Assembly: GCA_033239125.1 (NCBI GenBank)
Contig: BSWB01000004.1
Span: forward strand, 140,070,426 to 140,134,425
DNA from: Fagopyrum homotropicum
Taxonomy: Eukaryota > Streptophyta > Magnoliopsida > Caryophyllales > Polygonaceae
Length of the DNA stretch: 64,000 nt
Direction of reading: 5' to 3'
Shown: positions 9,689 through 20,716 of the stretch, one piece after another
Numbering within the stretch: the stretch's first letter is position 1
Layout of the letters: each line of letters starts with the position of its first letter
Position numbers and translations under genes: made by a program
The notes under the pieces: generated by a model
Database searches by the model: none
Seen by the model: only the letters and a program-made list of their open reading frames with translations
What the model was told of the DNA's origin: nothing

Positions 9689-11173
9689 ATGGATCTTGTT
9701 AAGAGGATAACTAGAAACACGGGGAAGAAGAAGGGATCTTCTTCCAAAGCCCCTCCCCCACCTCCACCACCATCTCAAAACATCCCTAAGCTCCCCCCTC
9801 CCCTATCCAAGCACAAGAAACGTTATGAACGCATCATGGATCGCCCATTCACCCCTCCTCGCTACATAGTGCTAGACGACTTAGATTCATTGTTTGTTCG
9901 AGAGGATGTTGATATGATGCTTGACAAGGCTGGGCTGAGACAGTTTGCTACAATTAGGGAGGATGCTTATACCGAAATCACCCTAGAATTCCTTAGTACA
10001 TTCGAGCATGATCCTAGGGAACGGATGGTCACCTTCCGCCTTATGAGCCAAAATCACACTATGACCATTGACACTTTTGGAGACTTGTTTGGCTTCTCTT
10101 ATTCAGATGCAGGCACATTTGCTAGAGGTGTTAGTGCTAGTGACTTTTGGGAAGCTATTTCAGTGGGTGAATACGGGGGAGACAAATGGAGGCCCGGAAA
10201 TTCCAAGGAGACTAGTATGTACAACCTCTCCTTCAAGGTAGTACATCGGATTCTTAGCGAGAGTTTATTTGCACGGACAGAGACTCCACAGAAGCTCAAG
10301 GCTGACGAGCTCTTCATTCTCTACTGCATGACATCCACCACCATTCCCAACATCTCTACCATGCTTGCGGACTATCTTGGAAAGATAGCCAACAAAGCTA
10401 AGGGTGATATTTGTGCTGGAGGTCTTGTCACTCATGTGGCTAAGACAATGGGATTAGACTTCTCCGGATGCACTCTAGCTGAGAGTGCCCTTCCATTAGG
10501 CTCACAACGGTTGGTTGTTCGACAGGTCTTGATTCCTCGAGGGAGAGGAACACTTCATGTGCCCATGCCATGGCACCGGGATCCGAAGAAGAAACCATCC
10601 GAGATCATATGGAAGTCCGAATACACTATTCGGAACAAGAGGAACTGGAAGGAGAAGTTTGAGTCGATGCTTGAGAAGTTCTCTCCTCCTACTTACTATG
10701 ATGATGATGCAGGTGACTCCGAGGAGGAGGATGAGGATGGAGGACAGGGGACCATGCTCGAGTTTGAGAGTGATACTCATAGCGGACATGCTACGGATGC
10801 CATGGACACCGACACCCATGGTGCAGGACCTAGCCGGACTAGTAGAGGCGATGAGGAGACGGAGGATGACATGCAGCCACCTCGCCGCTCGTTTGCACGT
10901 GCTCCAAGACATGGACGAGGACGTCGCCCTCCCCGTCACTTTAGGGAGCTAGTCTCTAGCTTCCAGAGCCTCAGCACCGACTATCATGCTCTCCACACCG
11001 ACTACGAGACCCTGAACACTCAGTTCAGGAACTACAGGCAGGAGACGGACGCTAGGCATTCATCCTACGATGGCCAGATGAGAGATTTATACTACCACCA
11101 GTTCGGCCACTTCTACGACCCTAGTGCACCGATGTATCCTTATCCACCACCTCCACCACCGACAGAGGATTGA
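9689..11173 (+). CDS. Athila env-position protein, intact (element B)
   Basis: A 494-aa open frame starting ATG at 9689 and ending TGA. The N-terminus is basic and Pro-rich (about residues 1-50). A globular region (about 50-330) has features recognised from Athila ORF-1-like proteins of plant retrotransposons: RYIVLDDLDSL, a Phe-rich segment TFGDLFGFS, and RTETPQKLKADELF. An acidic Glu/Asp stretch (about 340-400), a basic Arg-rich patch (about 405-420), a likely coiled coil with repeated DYHALHTDYETLNTQF, and a Tyr/Pro-rich tail follow. It occupies the envelope position, but I see neither a signal peptide nor a membrane helix, so an envelope role is not supported here. It is open although the pol upstream is broken. 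A TATA box lies 450 bases upstream. Paralogues are at 1-621 and in element D. Confidence 0.85.
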   Translation: MDLVKRITRNTGKKKGSSSKAPPPPPPPSQNIPKLPPPLSKHKKRYERIMDRPFTPPRYIVLDDLDSLFVREDVDMMLDKAGLRQFATIREDAYTEITLEFLSTFEHDPRERMVTFRLMSQNHTMTIDTFGDLFGFSYSDAGTFARGVSASDFWEAISVGEYGGDKWRPGNSKETSMYNLSFKVVHRILSESLFARTETPQKLKADELFILYCMTSTTIPNISTMLADYLGKIANKAKGDICAGGLVTHVAKTMGLDFSGCTLAESALPLGSQRLVVRQVLIPRGRGTLHVPMPWHRDPKKKPSEIIWKSEYTIRNKRNWKEKFESMLEKFSPPTYYDDDAGDSEEEDEDGGQGTMLEFESDTHSGHATDAMDTDTHGAGPSRTSRGDEETEDDMQPPRRSFARAPRHGRGRRPPRHFRELVSSFQSLSTDYHALHTDYETLNTQFRNYRQETDARHSSYDGQMRDLYYHQFGHFYDPSAPMYPYPPPPPPTED

Positions 11174-12714
11174 GCTGCCACTTCTTTTACATTGTAAGTA
11201 TTTTTCTTCATCTCACGCTTGATTTTCACATTGGGGACAATGTGGATGTCAAGTATGGGGTAGGGGTACTTACAATACCTTTTATTTCATCTTAGCACTT
11301 TATGAACTTTGCACTACTCTTGATCATTTGGCTTGTAATAACTCTTGCACTACTCACTTTCCACTATGACACTTGCATTCGCATGCTCTTTTTCAAATCC
11401 TATGAATTTTCAAAAAAAATTTGTGCTTCTTATGATGGAAATGACCTCTATGATGAGAAATGTGTATATAGATAGGCAAAAAGATGCTTAGTTGTGTTGA
11501 GATGTTAATCATAGCATGAATGAGTTTACTTTTGTTACTTGAACGCATGAATAAGTTATATGGTTTAGTTGTTTTGATAAGAGAATGAAATAATAGTCGA
11601 AGCTATATTGCAAGTTCTTCTACATCATATAAGGATGACTAAGGCAATTCACTTCTCTTCTTTTCTCATATCTTGATCATGCTAGCCCCTCAATGAAATA
11701 TATAACCCCCCTTTTTACCATCCGGGAATTAGGATAAGTGATAGAAAAAGGCATGTTTGATGTGGGAGGGCCAAGGAAAATGTATTAAAAGAAAGTGCAG
11801 AAATTCATAAGTTTGGGGACGTTGAACATGAGGATGAGTAACTCGGCACCATTCACATAGCCGGGTGTTTGTGTCTTGCCAAAGTCCGATTGAACGACAA
11901 GTCCTAACGGGATATGGTATGTGCATCAAGGGTTTGAGGCATCTCGAAATTGAGAAACGCCGATCTCCTAGGCTTCGGTTTTTGTGCACCGCTGTCCATA
12001 CTCTCAAAAAGTAAAGTATAATGAAAGCAAAGCTTTCTACATGCAAAGCATGTGCGGTGAAGAAAAATCTTGAAGATATTATGTGTTCCTCTTTCCCGGA
12101 TTAGCACCACAATTGCCAAAAAGAATTCCTTCCCCTAATACGTTTCTTGAACCTTTTCTTTGATTAGAAGACCTTGAGACTTTTATGCATGTGTTAAGAC
12201 TTCATGGCTTAGATTTGTTTGACTTTGATTACCTCTACACCTTTATCATGTCCTTTATTTGTGTTTTCAAGAAAGAAAAGGAAGTTACCAATACTCAGTT
12301 GGTCTAGTGGGATGTGGTGCTAGACTCCTTAAGTGGTTAGCCTGGAGATTCGAGTTCGAATCCTGCCGGCAGCATGTATGGAAAAACTGATATTGGGAGG
12401 GTATCCCCCAGCAATGGGCCACGATTTAGTACCCGATCCGGACGTAGATCGGCAAAGCCGATCGAACCGGGTGTTCTAATTAACTCTTCAAAAAAAAAAA
12501 AAAAAGAAAAGGAAGTTAGTTCATCTTATAGTTATCATTGATACATGCTTTGCCTTTTTTATGCCTTGAAATATCACTTTGAGGGTGATCCAATAAGAAG
12601 AAGCACTACCAAAAGAAGAGTTTTTGAGTTTTCATACATATATAATCCATGACACCTTATACTCTAAATTTGAGTCTTGCTTAGGGACAAGCAAGGGGCA
12701 AGTATGGGGTATTT
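11174..12714 (+). other. Element B 3' noncoding region
   Basis: This region is apart from any gene. It has a polypurine-like AAGTATGGGGT at 11251-11261 shortly after the ORF, the 54-nt conserved block at 11833-11886, a following segment also shared with A, D and F (GTATGTGCATCAAGGGTTTG), a SINE insertion at 12288-12504, and the probable polypurine tract at 12700-12710 next to the LTR. The antisense ORFs here are shadows. Confidence 0.75.
12288..12504 (+). mobile_element. tRNA-derived SINE
   Basis: The insert has a tRNA-like head with an A-box-like part (GGTCTAGTGGGATGTGG) and a B-box-like part (GAGTTCGAATCC), a unique body, and a poly(A) tail at about 12490-12505. It is flanked by a direct repeat ending AGAAAAGGAAGTTA (12272-12287 and 12503-12518, 14-16 bp), as made by LINE-type insertion. 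It is not a functional tRNA gene, because no complete cloverleaf or anticodon arm is seen. Confidence 0.88.
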
Positions 12715-14347
12715 TGATGACATGAATTATGTATCATCATATTCATGCATATTATAGAAGATTGTCTCAGTTTACCTTGCATTTAGAGAGATTTTGTGTG
12801 CCTTTTATGTTCTATTCAATCATTTGTCGAAAATAGAGGTCTACACGAGTTTTTTATGAATTATAGGTAAATGGAGTGGAATTGGAAGCAAAAGCGGAGC
12901 AAGGAGCATCTAAGGATGTTAAGGAAGCTAAAGGAGTATTAAAGGGGTCATAAAGAGCTAAGGAATTGTAAAGGAGAAGCATAGAAGACGAGCCAAGAGA
13001 AGAGCACTTTCTGTTGAAGAAAATCGTGCCAAGATGCATATAAATCGGACGATTTTCTCCCCTAGAAATCGAACGGTTTTGTGTATAAATCGACTGGGTC
13101 GATTTCTTCTGTTTTTCGGCCAAATGGAAAGACGACACAAAGCCCAATTCTTTTGGGCTAGAGGAGAGTTTTGCCAAACGGCCCATCTGCAAGAAACTAT
13201 AGAGGAGAACCCTAGGAACGAAAACGAAGAGGCCCTAGCGGAAAATCTTTACACGTTTAAGAGAATTCGGAGATTCTTGGAGGAAGATTGAAGGACTCTT
13301 TGCCGGGAAGATAATCTTGATTCTAGTTGTGAGATTTCTTTCTCCATTGAAGTGATTGTTGTTTTTGAGCACGAATTTGAGTTACTTAAGAGACACATTG
13401 ATTTGTTTTGACAATCGTTTACAGATTTGAAGGTTATTGGATTTTCTACTCAAGATTCGGTTTCTTTGTGATATTTCTCTCAATATTTAATTTGATTCGA
13501 TTTTGAAAATGGTTGGCTAAAACCTTTGTGATTCTGGGGAGAATAGTTGATGATTAAGGCTTAGATGATGATAGACTGAACTCATTCAAACATTAAGACC
13601 CTGAGAGTTTAGATTTTAGTTTTGCGACAACAGGAAAATCGGACTGTTCTTGAGTAAATCGGCCGATTTTCTTATGAACAGCCCGATTTATTCCTCTGAC
13701 GAACCTTAATTGAATCAATCTTTAACCAAAACTAATCCTTGCCTAAATCCCAATCTTGATTAACCTTTTTACCCTCTAATTGAATGTATGAAGACACTTC
13801 AAACTTGATTCTACATTTAATAGATTAAGATTTCATGATTTGGGTAATAAAGAGACTCAACATCCTTTATTAAGATTTTAATTGTGCTTGCTATTCTTTA
13901 CTTTGGAGAGTCATATCCTAGAGTTTTAGATAGTTAGTTTGAACATAATTCTTGTCTCTAGATCTTTCTATATTGCAGCCTCAACAACCCTTATAGAGAG
14001 AATCTTTAGATTGGTCATATAGGTTTCGGAACTTCATCGTACGAATCCTACCTTTGAACATTTAATCTTGGCAATATAAACTCTGTCCTATATCTATAGA
14101 AGTGTCTTGAATCGAAAGTCGAAATCGGATACTTGAATCCTTGGAATCATTTCACTCTTATTTGATCACAAAAGCTTTTCGCACTTTTTGCTAGATAATT
14201 GAAATTGAATTTATTCTCACCAAATCCCTGAGTTCGACTCTGGAATTCTTACCTTGCTACAGCTGATCCGTACACTGGGGGTTCGCTTTGCTTTGAGTTC
14301 TAGATATAAATTTAAGACTTAGACGCACACACCTTTTCGAGCGAACA
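12715..14347 (+). mobile_element. 3' LTR of Athila element B
   Basis: It begins TGATGACATG after the polypurine tract and ends TTCGAGCGAACA (TG...CA), 1.63 kb. Its sequence differs from the A-type LTR except near the ends, where the CCGTACACTG...GGGTTCGC and GAGCGAACA parts are shared. AAATCG palindromes lie at 13042-13055 and 13656-13669. The repeated GAGACTTACCCGGT of A-type LTRs is not seen. Confidence 0.82.
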
Positions 14348-14694
14348 TCTGCTTCAATCTCTGCAGCTCTGGTGTGATTTTGCTCCCTCTCGCGCTACAG
14401 TTCTTCCCTATTGAGGCGCAACTGTTCCATCGACTCCTTCAATTCGGCCTCAAGATCACGATCGTCTCGATTGACCATTTTCGCTTCTATCAAACGTCTT
14501 TTGTATGTCTTTTCTAGTTCGGGATCGTAAGGAACGATTTCCTTCCCATCACGGGTTCTTCGCATAAACATAAGAAAAAGAACCTGTGAAAGTCACTCAA
14601 GTAGAGTGGTTAGTAGCAACAGGGGAAAATGCCCCGAAAGACTACCGCAACCAGCTCGGTCTAGACCAAGTTCCCGGCAACAGCGCCAAAAACT
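14348..14694 (-). pseudogene. Element C: 5' leader and gag N-terminus
   Basis: On the minus strand this follows the 5' LTR of C. A primer site (14671-14688), a leader, and an ATG at 14571 (or 14565) begin an MRRTRDG-type gag N-terminus matching MRRSRGKD of element E. There is a TAG at 14395-14397. The frame is cut at 14347 by the end of B's LTR. The rest of C should lie left of the window, beyond A and B. Confidence 0.78.
14671..14688 (-). other. Primer binding site of element C
   Basis: Minus strand TGGCGCTGTTGCCGGGAA, six bases inside the LTR end. The intact form in E, F and G is TGGCGCCGTTGCCGGGGA, complementary to the 3' end of plant tRNA-Asp as known for Athila. Two transitions separate them. 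Confidence 0.8.
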
Positions 14695-16438
14695 TGTTCG
14701 CTCCAAATGGTGTGTGCAAGCTTTAATTTATATCCCAAGAAATATGCTTAAAACAAGGATGTGAACCCGCAGTGTACGGATCAATTATAGTAAAAAACAA
14801 GAATTCCGGGGTGTCGATCTCAGGGACTTAGGTGAAACCTAAGCAAGTATAGGTAGTCAATGTAACTAATAACCACAAAAGCGATTAAAACAATCAAAGA
14901 GATGATAATAAGGTCAATTAAAGGAAACGTGCAAATTCTAGGGATTAAAGCATCTAGTTGTGGTTCCAACTCAAGATCTCAAGATAAGCGGACAAAGCTG
15001 AGATTTTGCAAGGGGAAGGTGTTACTAAAGTGGAATAGATCACCGGGCAAGTCTTACTACTCACTAACTCCAAACCAAAAGCTCTAATCACCGGGTAAGT
15101 CTCAAGGTACTAAGGAAAGGAATCATAATCTCAAACCAGCACACCAACTAAGGGAATAGAATCAACATTTACCGGGTAAGTCTCAGGCTAACTCACAAAG
15201 ATGGGATGAAGGCACACTCAAACCCCAATAAAGGATAAACATTTATTACCTACACTTATGATCTTGGGTAAACAAACTAAGGAATTACAGGGTAAGTCTC
15301 ATCCTAGGCTTGCATTGAACCAGGAAAGGTGTAATAAGAATAGGATTTGGCAAACTCTAACACTTAACTCTCAGTTACGGATCAGATAAGGTCACCTCGG
15401 TCAGTCAAGTTCCACCCCGGCCGAGATGTTCATCGACTGAACGAGATGTTCTAGGTTAAGGTTAAAGACTCGAACTTTCAGGGTCCTACTGGGATTAAGA
15501 TCATTCTATCATCGTCTTTCCCACAACTTTCACCCAATCACCCTAGAATCTCACAAGGAAATTAGCCACTCATCATCATGAAAGTAATAATCAAATATAA
15601 GGGAAGAGAATGAATATTTGAACACAAAAACCTTAAGAACAAGGCTTCAATAACTGAATCAAATATCAAACAATCAGCGTTCTTTGGATCACAAATCCAA
15701 CAAGACAATCAAACAAAAGAGAATCTAAGAAAGTCTTACAAATCCCCTCACAAAAGCTATCACAAGCTATGAACTTCCTTCCTTCAATCTTCAAAGCTTC
15801 CAAAAAACCCTCTCTTTGTTGGTTATTCTCAGCCTCTAAGCATGGTTGAACTTGTAGAAAATTCAACCCTTTATATAGGAGAATTATCTTTCAAAGATAA
15901 TAGTATCTTAAAAAGATAATTTCCTAATAAAATATATCTTATCTCCGAAATAGATCTCCTAAATATATGATCTTCCTTCCAGAAATCCAGCCCAAATATA
16001 AGATCTCTCCTTCCAAAAATAAAAGATCTCAGCCAAATAAAATATATCTCATCGCGTCAGGGTATTCGCCTCGGTCGGGGCGTTCCTCTAGATCACCTCG
16101 GTCGAGGTGACACTGTAGCTGACCGAGGTGAATCTCAGCTGGAGGTGAAATCTCTTAAATCTAGTCCAAAGTAAATCTTCTTTGTCAATTCCTTGCTCCC
16201 TGAGTTCACTTTTAAGCTCCTAAATGTAGCTCCAATGACTCCTTTGCTCCTTAGCTCCATTTTGATCCAAAACATTCCATTTTACCTATGATTACAACGA
16301 AACTTGGTGTAGACCTCGATTTCCGTAAAGGTAGATGACACGACAATATAATCACATAATATACATTCATACATGCAGATTATTGAAGATAAAACGTCTA
16401 AACAAGTCCCAAAATATAGACTATAATACATGCTATCA
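14695..16438 (-). mobile_element. 5' LTR of Athila element C
   Basis: Read on the minus strand it starts TGATAGCATG (16438) and ends GGAGCGAACA (14695), 1.74 kb, followed by a primer site. A TATA box complement is at 15870-15877. The palindrome CACCTCG-GT-CGAGGTG is at 16094-16109. Several CCGGGTAAGTCTC repeats lie between 15030 and 15310. It is nearly the same as D's LTR at 35703-37442 and more distant from the A and F LTRs. Confidence 0.88.
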
Positions 16439-16442
16439 TTGA

Positions 16443-16627
16443 GGTCGAAAGATGTTGAGGTGGAAGGACATTCGGTCAATTGGTCTGGTCGGCCACCCTT
16501 GCAGGCTCATAACTTCTATTCAAAACGGATTGATGGATTTGGGGTCAAAAGACGTTGAGGTGGAAGGACATTCAGTCCATTGGCCTGGTTGGCCACCCTC
16601 GCAGGCGCGCAACTTCTGTTCAAAACG
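16443..16627 (+). repeat. Tandem duplication, 100-bp period
   Basis: Two 85-bp units (16443-16527 and 16543-16627) share GTTGAGGTGGAAGGACATTC and the following GGCCACCC and TTCAAAACG parts with about 85-90% identity by eye. They lie just outside the C LTR. No coding function is recognised. Confidence 0.75.
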
Positions 16628-17754
16628 CCGACGCCGGACATTTCAAGAAGAACCGAAGGTGAGATATTTTTTTTTAGCAATAGACATGGTGTTGAATAAG
16701 AGGTTATCCCAAAAATTAGGTTTTACTACATTAGAGAGTTTTTTTTACTTATTTTTGTTGTACGTGTTTGCTTTCTTTTTTGTAATTGAATGATATAATT
16801 TCACCAATTGACCAAAAACAAAACAAAACAAAATTGAACCTGATCCATTATCAAAAGAACAATGATGAAATCTAAAAATGGAAACTAAGGTGAATTTTTA
16901 ATGATAATGCACAAAGCTTATACAACTTCAATGAGAAACGGAGAATGAGACTTGTAAACCCCATCTTGTTATCTATATATCTGTATATCCTTATTAAAGT
17001 AGGCGACGTGATGGTAACGTGGCGGTCTCACGAATTTTCTCGAAATAATTATTTTATTAAATCACTAATAAGTCAATAAATCTTTTTTTTTACTAAAACT
17101 AGATTTTAAAAAATAGTTGTGCATGTTATCCTTGTAATGTAACGTAAAGATTTGATCAATAAAAATATTTTTGGAAAAGTTGTATTTTAACCAAAAAATT
17201 TCAATTAAAACTTTTTGTAAAACTTGTGGGATAATCACAAATATAAAAATTCTCACATAAACTATTTTATAATCTAAAACTTGCGGGAAAAGTTCTATTG
17301 TAACTCGCTTCACTTTTCGCTATATATATGGATCGCCTAATTGTGGTGGATTTACCAATCTCTCACATTCCTATATGCAAGAATCTTTTTCGTTATTCTG
17401 AATAAGCATTCAATCGCTGCATCTTGAAAAATAATTTTTTTTCAATCAAGAACTACACCTCCACCAACTGGAAGACTCGCAATAATGACACTTGTTCTTG
17501 GGTCAACATCCTCGACATCCATCTCCCCTAAGGACTTCTTCTATTCGTTTGTTCTTCCTTCTCTTCTCTACTTTTTGTAATTGTCTCCCTTGGCCCTAGA
17601 AGGCCCTGATGTACATCCTTCTTTTCTATAATAGAGTACCTTTTCAAAAAAAATATATTATTGTGTCTCTTTAATGTATTTTCATAATCATTCCAATTCT
17701 GATCTCCAATCATTATTGAAAAAGTGAAAAAAGAGACTTTCGGTGACATCAACC
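16628..17754. other. AT-rich stretch without a recognised gene
   Basis: No supported gene is seen. The sequence is AT-rich with short ORFs that lack family signs. A Helitron-like phrase (TCTATATATCTG...TTATTAAAGTAGGCG, about 16973) is present without a matching 3' end nearby. Confidence 0.5.
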
Positions 17755-18701
17755 CTCAAAATAACAACTCGTGAAATGGAAAGAAATCTCTTTATCGCAA
17801 ATGACAGAAGCACCCACATAAAGCATATGTTAGCTGCTAAACCGACTTTTGTCATGCAAAGTTTTATGCTCCTGAGACGTAATCTTGAGATCGAAGTTAG
17901 AAAAAACTTATAAAAAATTATTTTGGAACAAAGGAGACCATCATAGGCCCATCATTAGTTGGGGTGTAACCTACAAATCAAAGAATTATAGCGGACTTGG
18001 ATTAAGAAAATCTCAAACCACAAACAAATCCATATATATGAAGCTTTTATGAAAAATCATGATCGAGCCAAACAATATTTGGGTTAAAATTGTCACTATA
18101 AAATATTTAAAAAATCTTAATATCCTAAATATTAAAAGATAGGTTTAACGTCTTGGCAATGGAACAACCTTATGAAACTCAAAACTGAATTCAAAAAAGG
18201 TATTATGTGGTAGGTTGGTAATGGTAAAACCATCAACTTATGGCATGACAATTGAATAACACCGTCATCGCTTACAAAAATGGCCCAAAATAACAATCAA
18301 ATTGACACAAACATCAAAATTAGTCACTTCATTAACAACTCAAGACAATGGGATATCACCAAAATTGATAACGAATTACAAAATATCATCAACCAGGATA
18401 TTAGGGGGGAATAAGGAAATAGTTATACCAAAAATATGAATCTCAAGATGGAGTATATTGGAAATGTAGAAAAAATAAATGGTTCACTACAAAATTTGCT
18501 TCGGAGATGATTGAGGAGCAGTTGAGCATTTCCTCGAACAATGTGTGTTATTGGATATGGAAACTTGATAACCAACCTAAAATTAAAAGCTTCATTTGGA
18601 AGATTTCACAAAATGGAATTCCAACAAAAGTTAAGCTTGATGAAAGAAGAATTGCCGTAATCAGACACTGTGAAATTTGTAACCACCATCTAGATTTTAG
18701 A
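17755..18701 (+). pseudogene. L1-type LINE ORF2 fragment, first part
   Basis: Translated pieces in shifting frames match the C-terminal half of plant non-LTR retrotransposon ORF2: a GLGLRKS-type segment (about 18000), WQWN...VGNGKTINLWHDNW (about 18160-18255) and a zf-RVT domain (WIWKLDNQPKIKSFIWKI, CEIC; 18550-18700). Several stops and frameshifts are present and no RT core was found upstream. The copy is 5' truncated. It continues at 20717 after the solo LTR. Confidence 0.82.
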
Positions 18702-20716
18702 TGTAACATCCGGAATTTTTATTTTGGTTAGCAAGTTATTTAGCGGTTTTCCTGCAGGCTTGGTTCAGTCGTTCCGTAAACATGGGATGTTGAGTGACGG
18801 GATTTTATCCCGTTTCTGTGCCGACCTTTCATTGTTCCCTCTTTTCCGCTTTGACTCCTCGTTCTCTCTTTTGAGAGATGACCCCTCGTTGGCATGTGAC
18901 CTTTGTTTCCCTTGGGTACAACCCACTATCCTTCATCCCTTTCTCATTCTCACGTGTTTCTCTTTCCCTCTCTTCTTCCTTCCCTTCTGTTGTTGTCTTC
19001 TCCCATGGTGATGCTTCTTCATCTCCTCCTTCTTGTGTGAGCTTCTCATTATGGAGATAGAAAGGGACAAAGGTTTTGAGCTACAGTAGGTATAATACAC
19101 TTCTCCTTCCTCCTCCATCTTCTTCTTCTTCCTTGAGCTTCCATGGTGGAAGCCATGGATCCTTATTCTTCTCTTTTGGCTTGCATGTGAGTGGATCGAG
19201 TTTAGATTGATTGTATGAGTGGGGATCAAAGTGGTGGATGTTTTGGAGCCAATCAAGGAATCTAGGAGGTCATGACACATCAAGGAATCATCGAAGAAGC
19301 CATCAAAGATCGCCATTTAGAGCTCGGCCGCACCCGTGGCTGGACGGTGTCGCGGGGGCGGCCAATGCACTGAGCCGCAGGGGTGGCCCTCTGGGCCATA
19401 GGGGTGGTTTCCCATGCCGCAGGGGTAGCCACTGGCTCAGTCATCCCTCCCTTGCGATCTTCTTCTCCTTTTCGCGGCTGCTCTTCCTTCTTACGCGCCC
19501 GTGTCTTTGCCCGGTGAGTGCCCTCCCTTGAGTGTGTGCTCATAGCTGATCCTAGAGGGTGTTTATATTAGAAGCATGCTAGGTTTGAACCTAGGATAGT
19601 TTTGAATTCCATGTAGTGGCTTTTGGACCTTAGGCGAGTGTGTGAGGTTTTCGGAATGATCCTAAGGTTTGATGTTGTATGTTTCTGAGTTTGATGATGG
19701 GATGAAAGTATGGATGCCTTGTGAGGCTTGTGAGTTTATAATTGTTGAGATTATGGGCTAGGATATGCGTATCCTAGCATAGTGTTGTTACCGTTGAGAT
19801 TGTTGGGACTATGCGTGTTTATCCTAGTATGTGTTATGGGTTATGATCTTGCGAGATCATCGGGTCTAGAAGTCTAAGGACTTCTAGCTTATGAGAGTGG
19901 TATTTATTTGTGCCTTGTTATGATCAGGCGAGGAGTATCTTCCTACAAGAAGCGAGAGCGGTTCTCGTTGGTTTGGCTTTGGGACGAGGTAAGTCTCCGG
20001 ACTTACGTAGCTCGTATTCCTTGTATTAGCGTTGATGCATGTTTGGTGGTGTGTGTTTATTGTTTATGCTATAACAACTAAATTGGAAATAGGACCACCG
20101 ACATATATATATATATATATAGGGTCAAGGGTATGATAACAAGCGGTGACATCACTGCCTAGCTCTTGCGAGAGCTAGGAGGTTCTCGGTGACTAGCTCG
20201 GGTGGGTAGACAGTCGGATACATTAGTATCATTCCTTGCCGGATTTACTAATAAAAAGATAATAAACCGGATTTGTGTGCTTTGGAGTATGTTGTGTGTT
20301 TATGATGACTTACGTGTGTTCGTGCCTTTCACCTTGATTCTAATGCCTTAAATATTAGCTATTTGTTTTATACCGATGTTGTAGTTGCCTTTCAGGTTAA
20401 GATTGCGGCCGAAAGATCCGGAAGAGTGGGCAGTCGGGGTTCCATACATTTTAGGAGGGGTTTTGGTTGGAGTCGTGTTTGTATATTGTATATTGTATGT
20501 CGAGTGTATGACATTTGGTCTTTGGAGTTGTATCTCGGCTGGAGTCTTTCGTTTGTATGCTTTCGGGTTTCATTACATTAAAAATGTATTTCGGTTTAGG
20601 CCTTTATTTGTGTCTTGCTGCAAGATATGGTGAAATTGTTGTCAGGCTAAGTGTCGGGACCCATTGTGAGGTCTCCGCCCGTGGTATCCCGAGTCACGCG
20701 GATTCGGGGTGTTACA
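18702..20716. mobile_element. Solo LTR inserted in the LINE
   Basis: About 2.0 kb with inverted ends TGTAACATCC...GGGTGTTACA, typical of chromovirus-type Ty3/gypsy LTRs (Tekay/Del-like, from general knowledge). It is flanked by TTAGA (18697-18701) and CTAGA (20717-20721), a 5-bp target duplication with one change. The LINE zinc-finger frame is continuous across the two flanks once the insert and one copy of the duplication are ignored. No gag, pol or second LTR is present. ORFs inside are not conserved genes. An (AT)n run lies near 20104-20120. Confidence 0.85.

Larger units (their letters stand above)
3780..14347 (+). mobile_element. Athila element B, 5'-interrupted, nested between A and C
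   Basis: This is the remainder of an Athila-type Ty3/gypsy element. In order it has gag C-terminus and protease, RT-RNase H-integrase, a spacer with a TATA box, an intact env-position ORF, a 3' noncoding region with a SINE, and a 3' LTR. Its left end at 3780 starts in mid-gag directly after the CA end of A's LTR, as expected if A jumped into B. B's 5' LTR and gag start should then lie outside the window. Its right end at 14347 is followed directly by gag sequence of the opposite strand, as expected if B jumped into C. The palindrome arms are AAATCG/CGATTT, unlike those of A, C, D, F and G. Confidence 0.85.

Noticed and set aside
9689..11173. Calling the env-position ORF a true envelope gene
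   Set aside because: No signal peptide, membrane helix or cleavage site is visible; only position supports it.
12290..12370. Possible tRNA gene (B box GAGTTCGAATCC)
   Set aside because: No full cloverleaf; poly(A) tail and target duplication show a SINE.
16973..17340. Second Helitron start (TCTATATATCTG...)
   Set aside because: No hairpin with CTRR end could be found within reach.
18724..19543. ORFs of 95-127 codons in the solo LTR
   Set aside because: They overlap on both strands, are Ser/Arg or Leu rich, and have no family signs.
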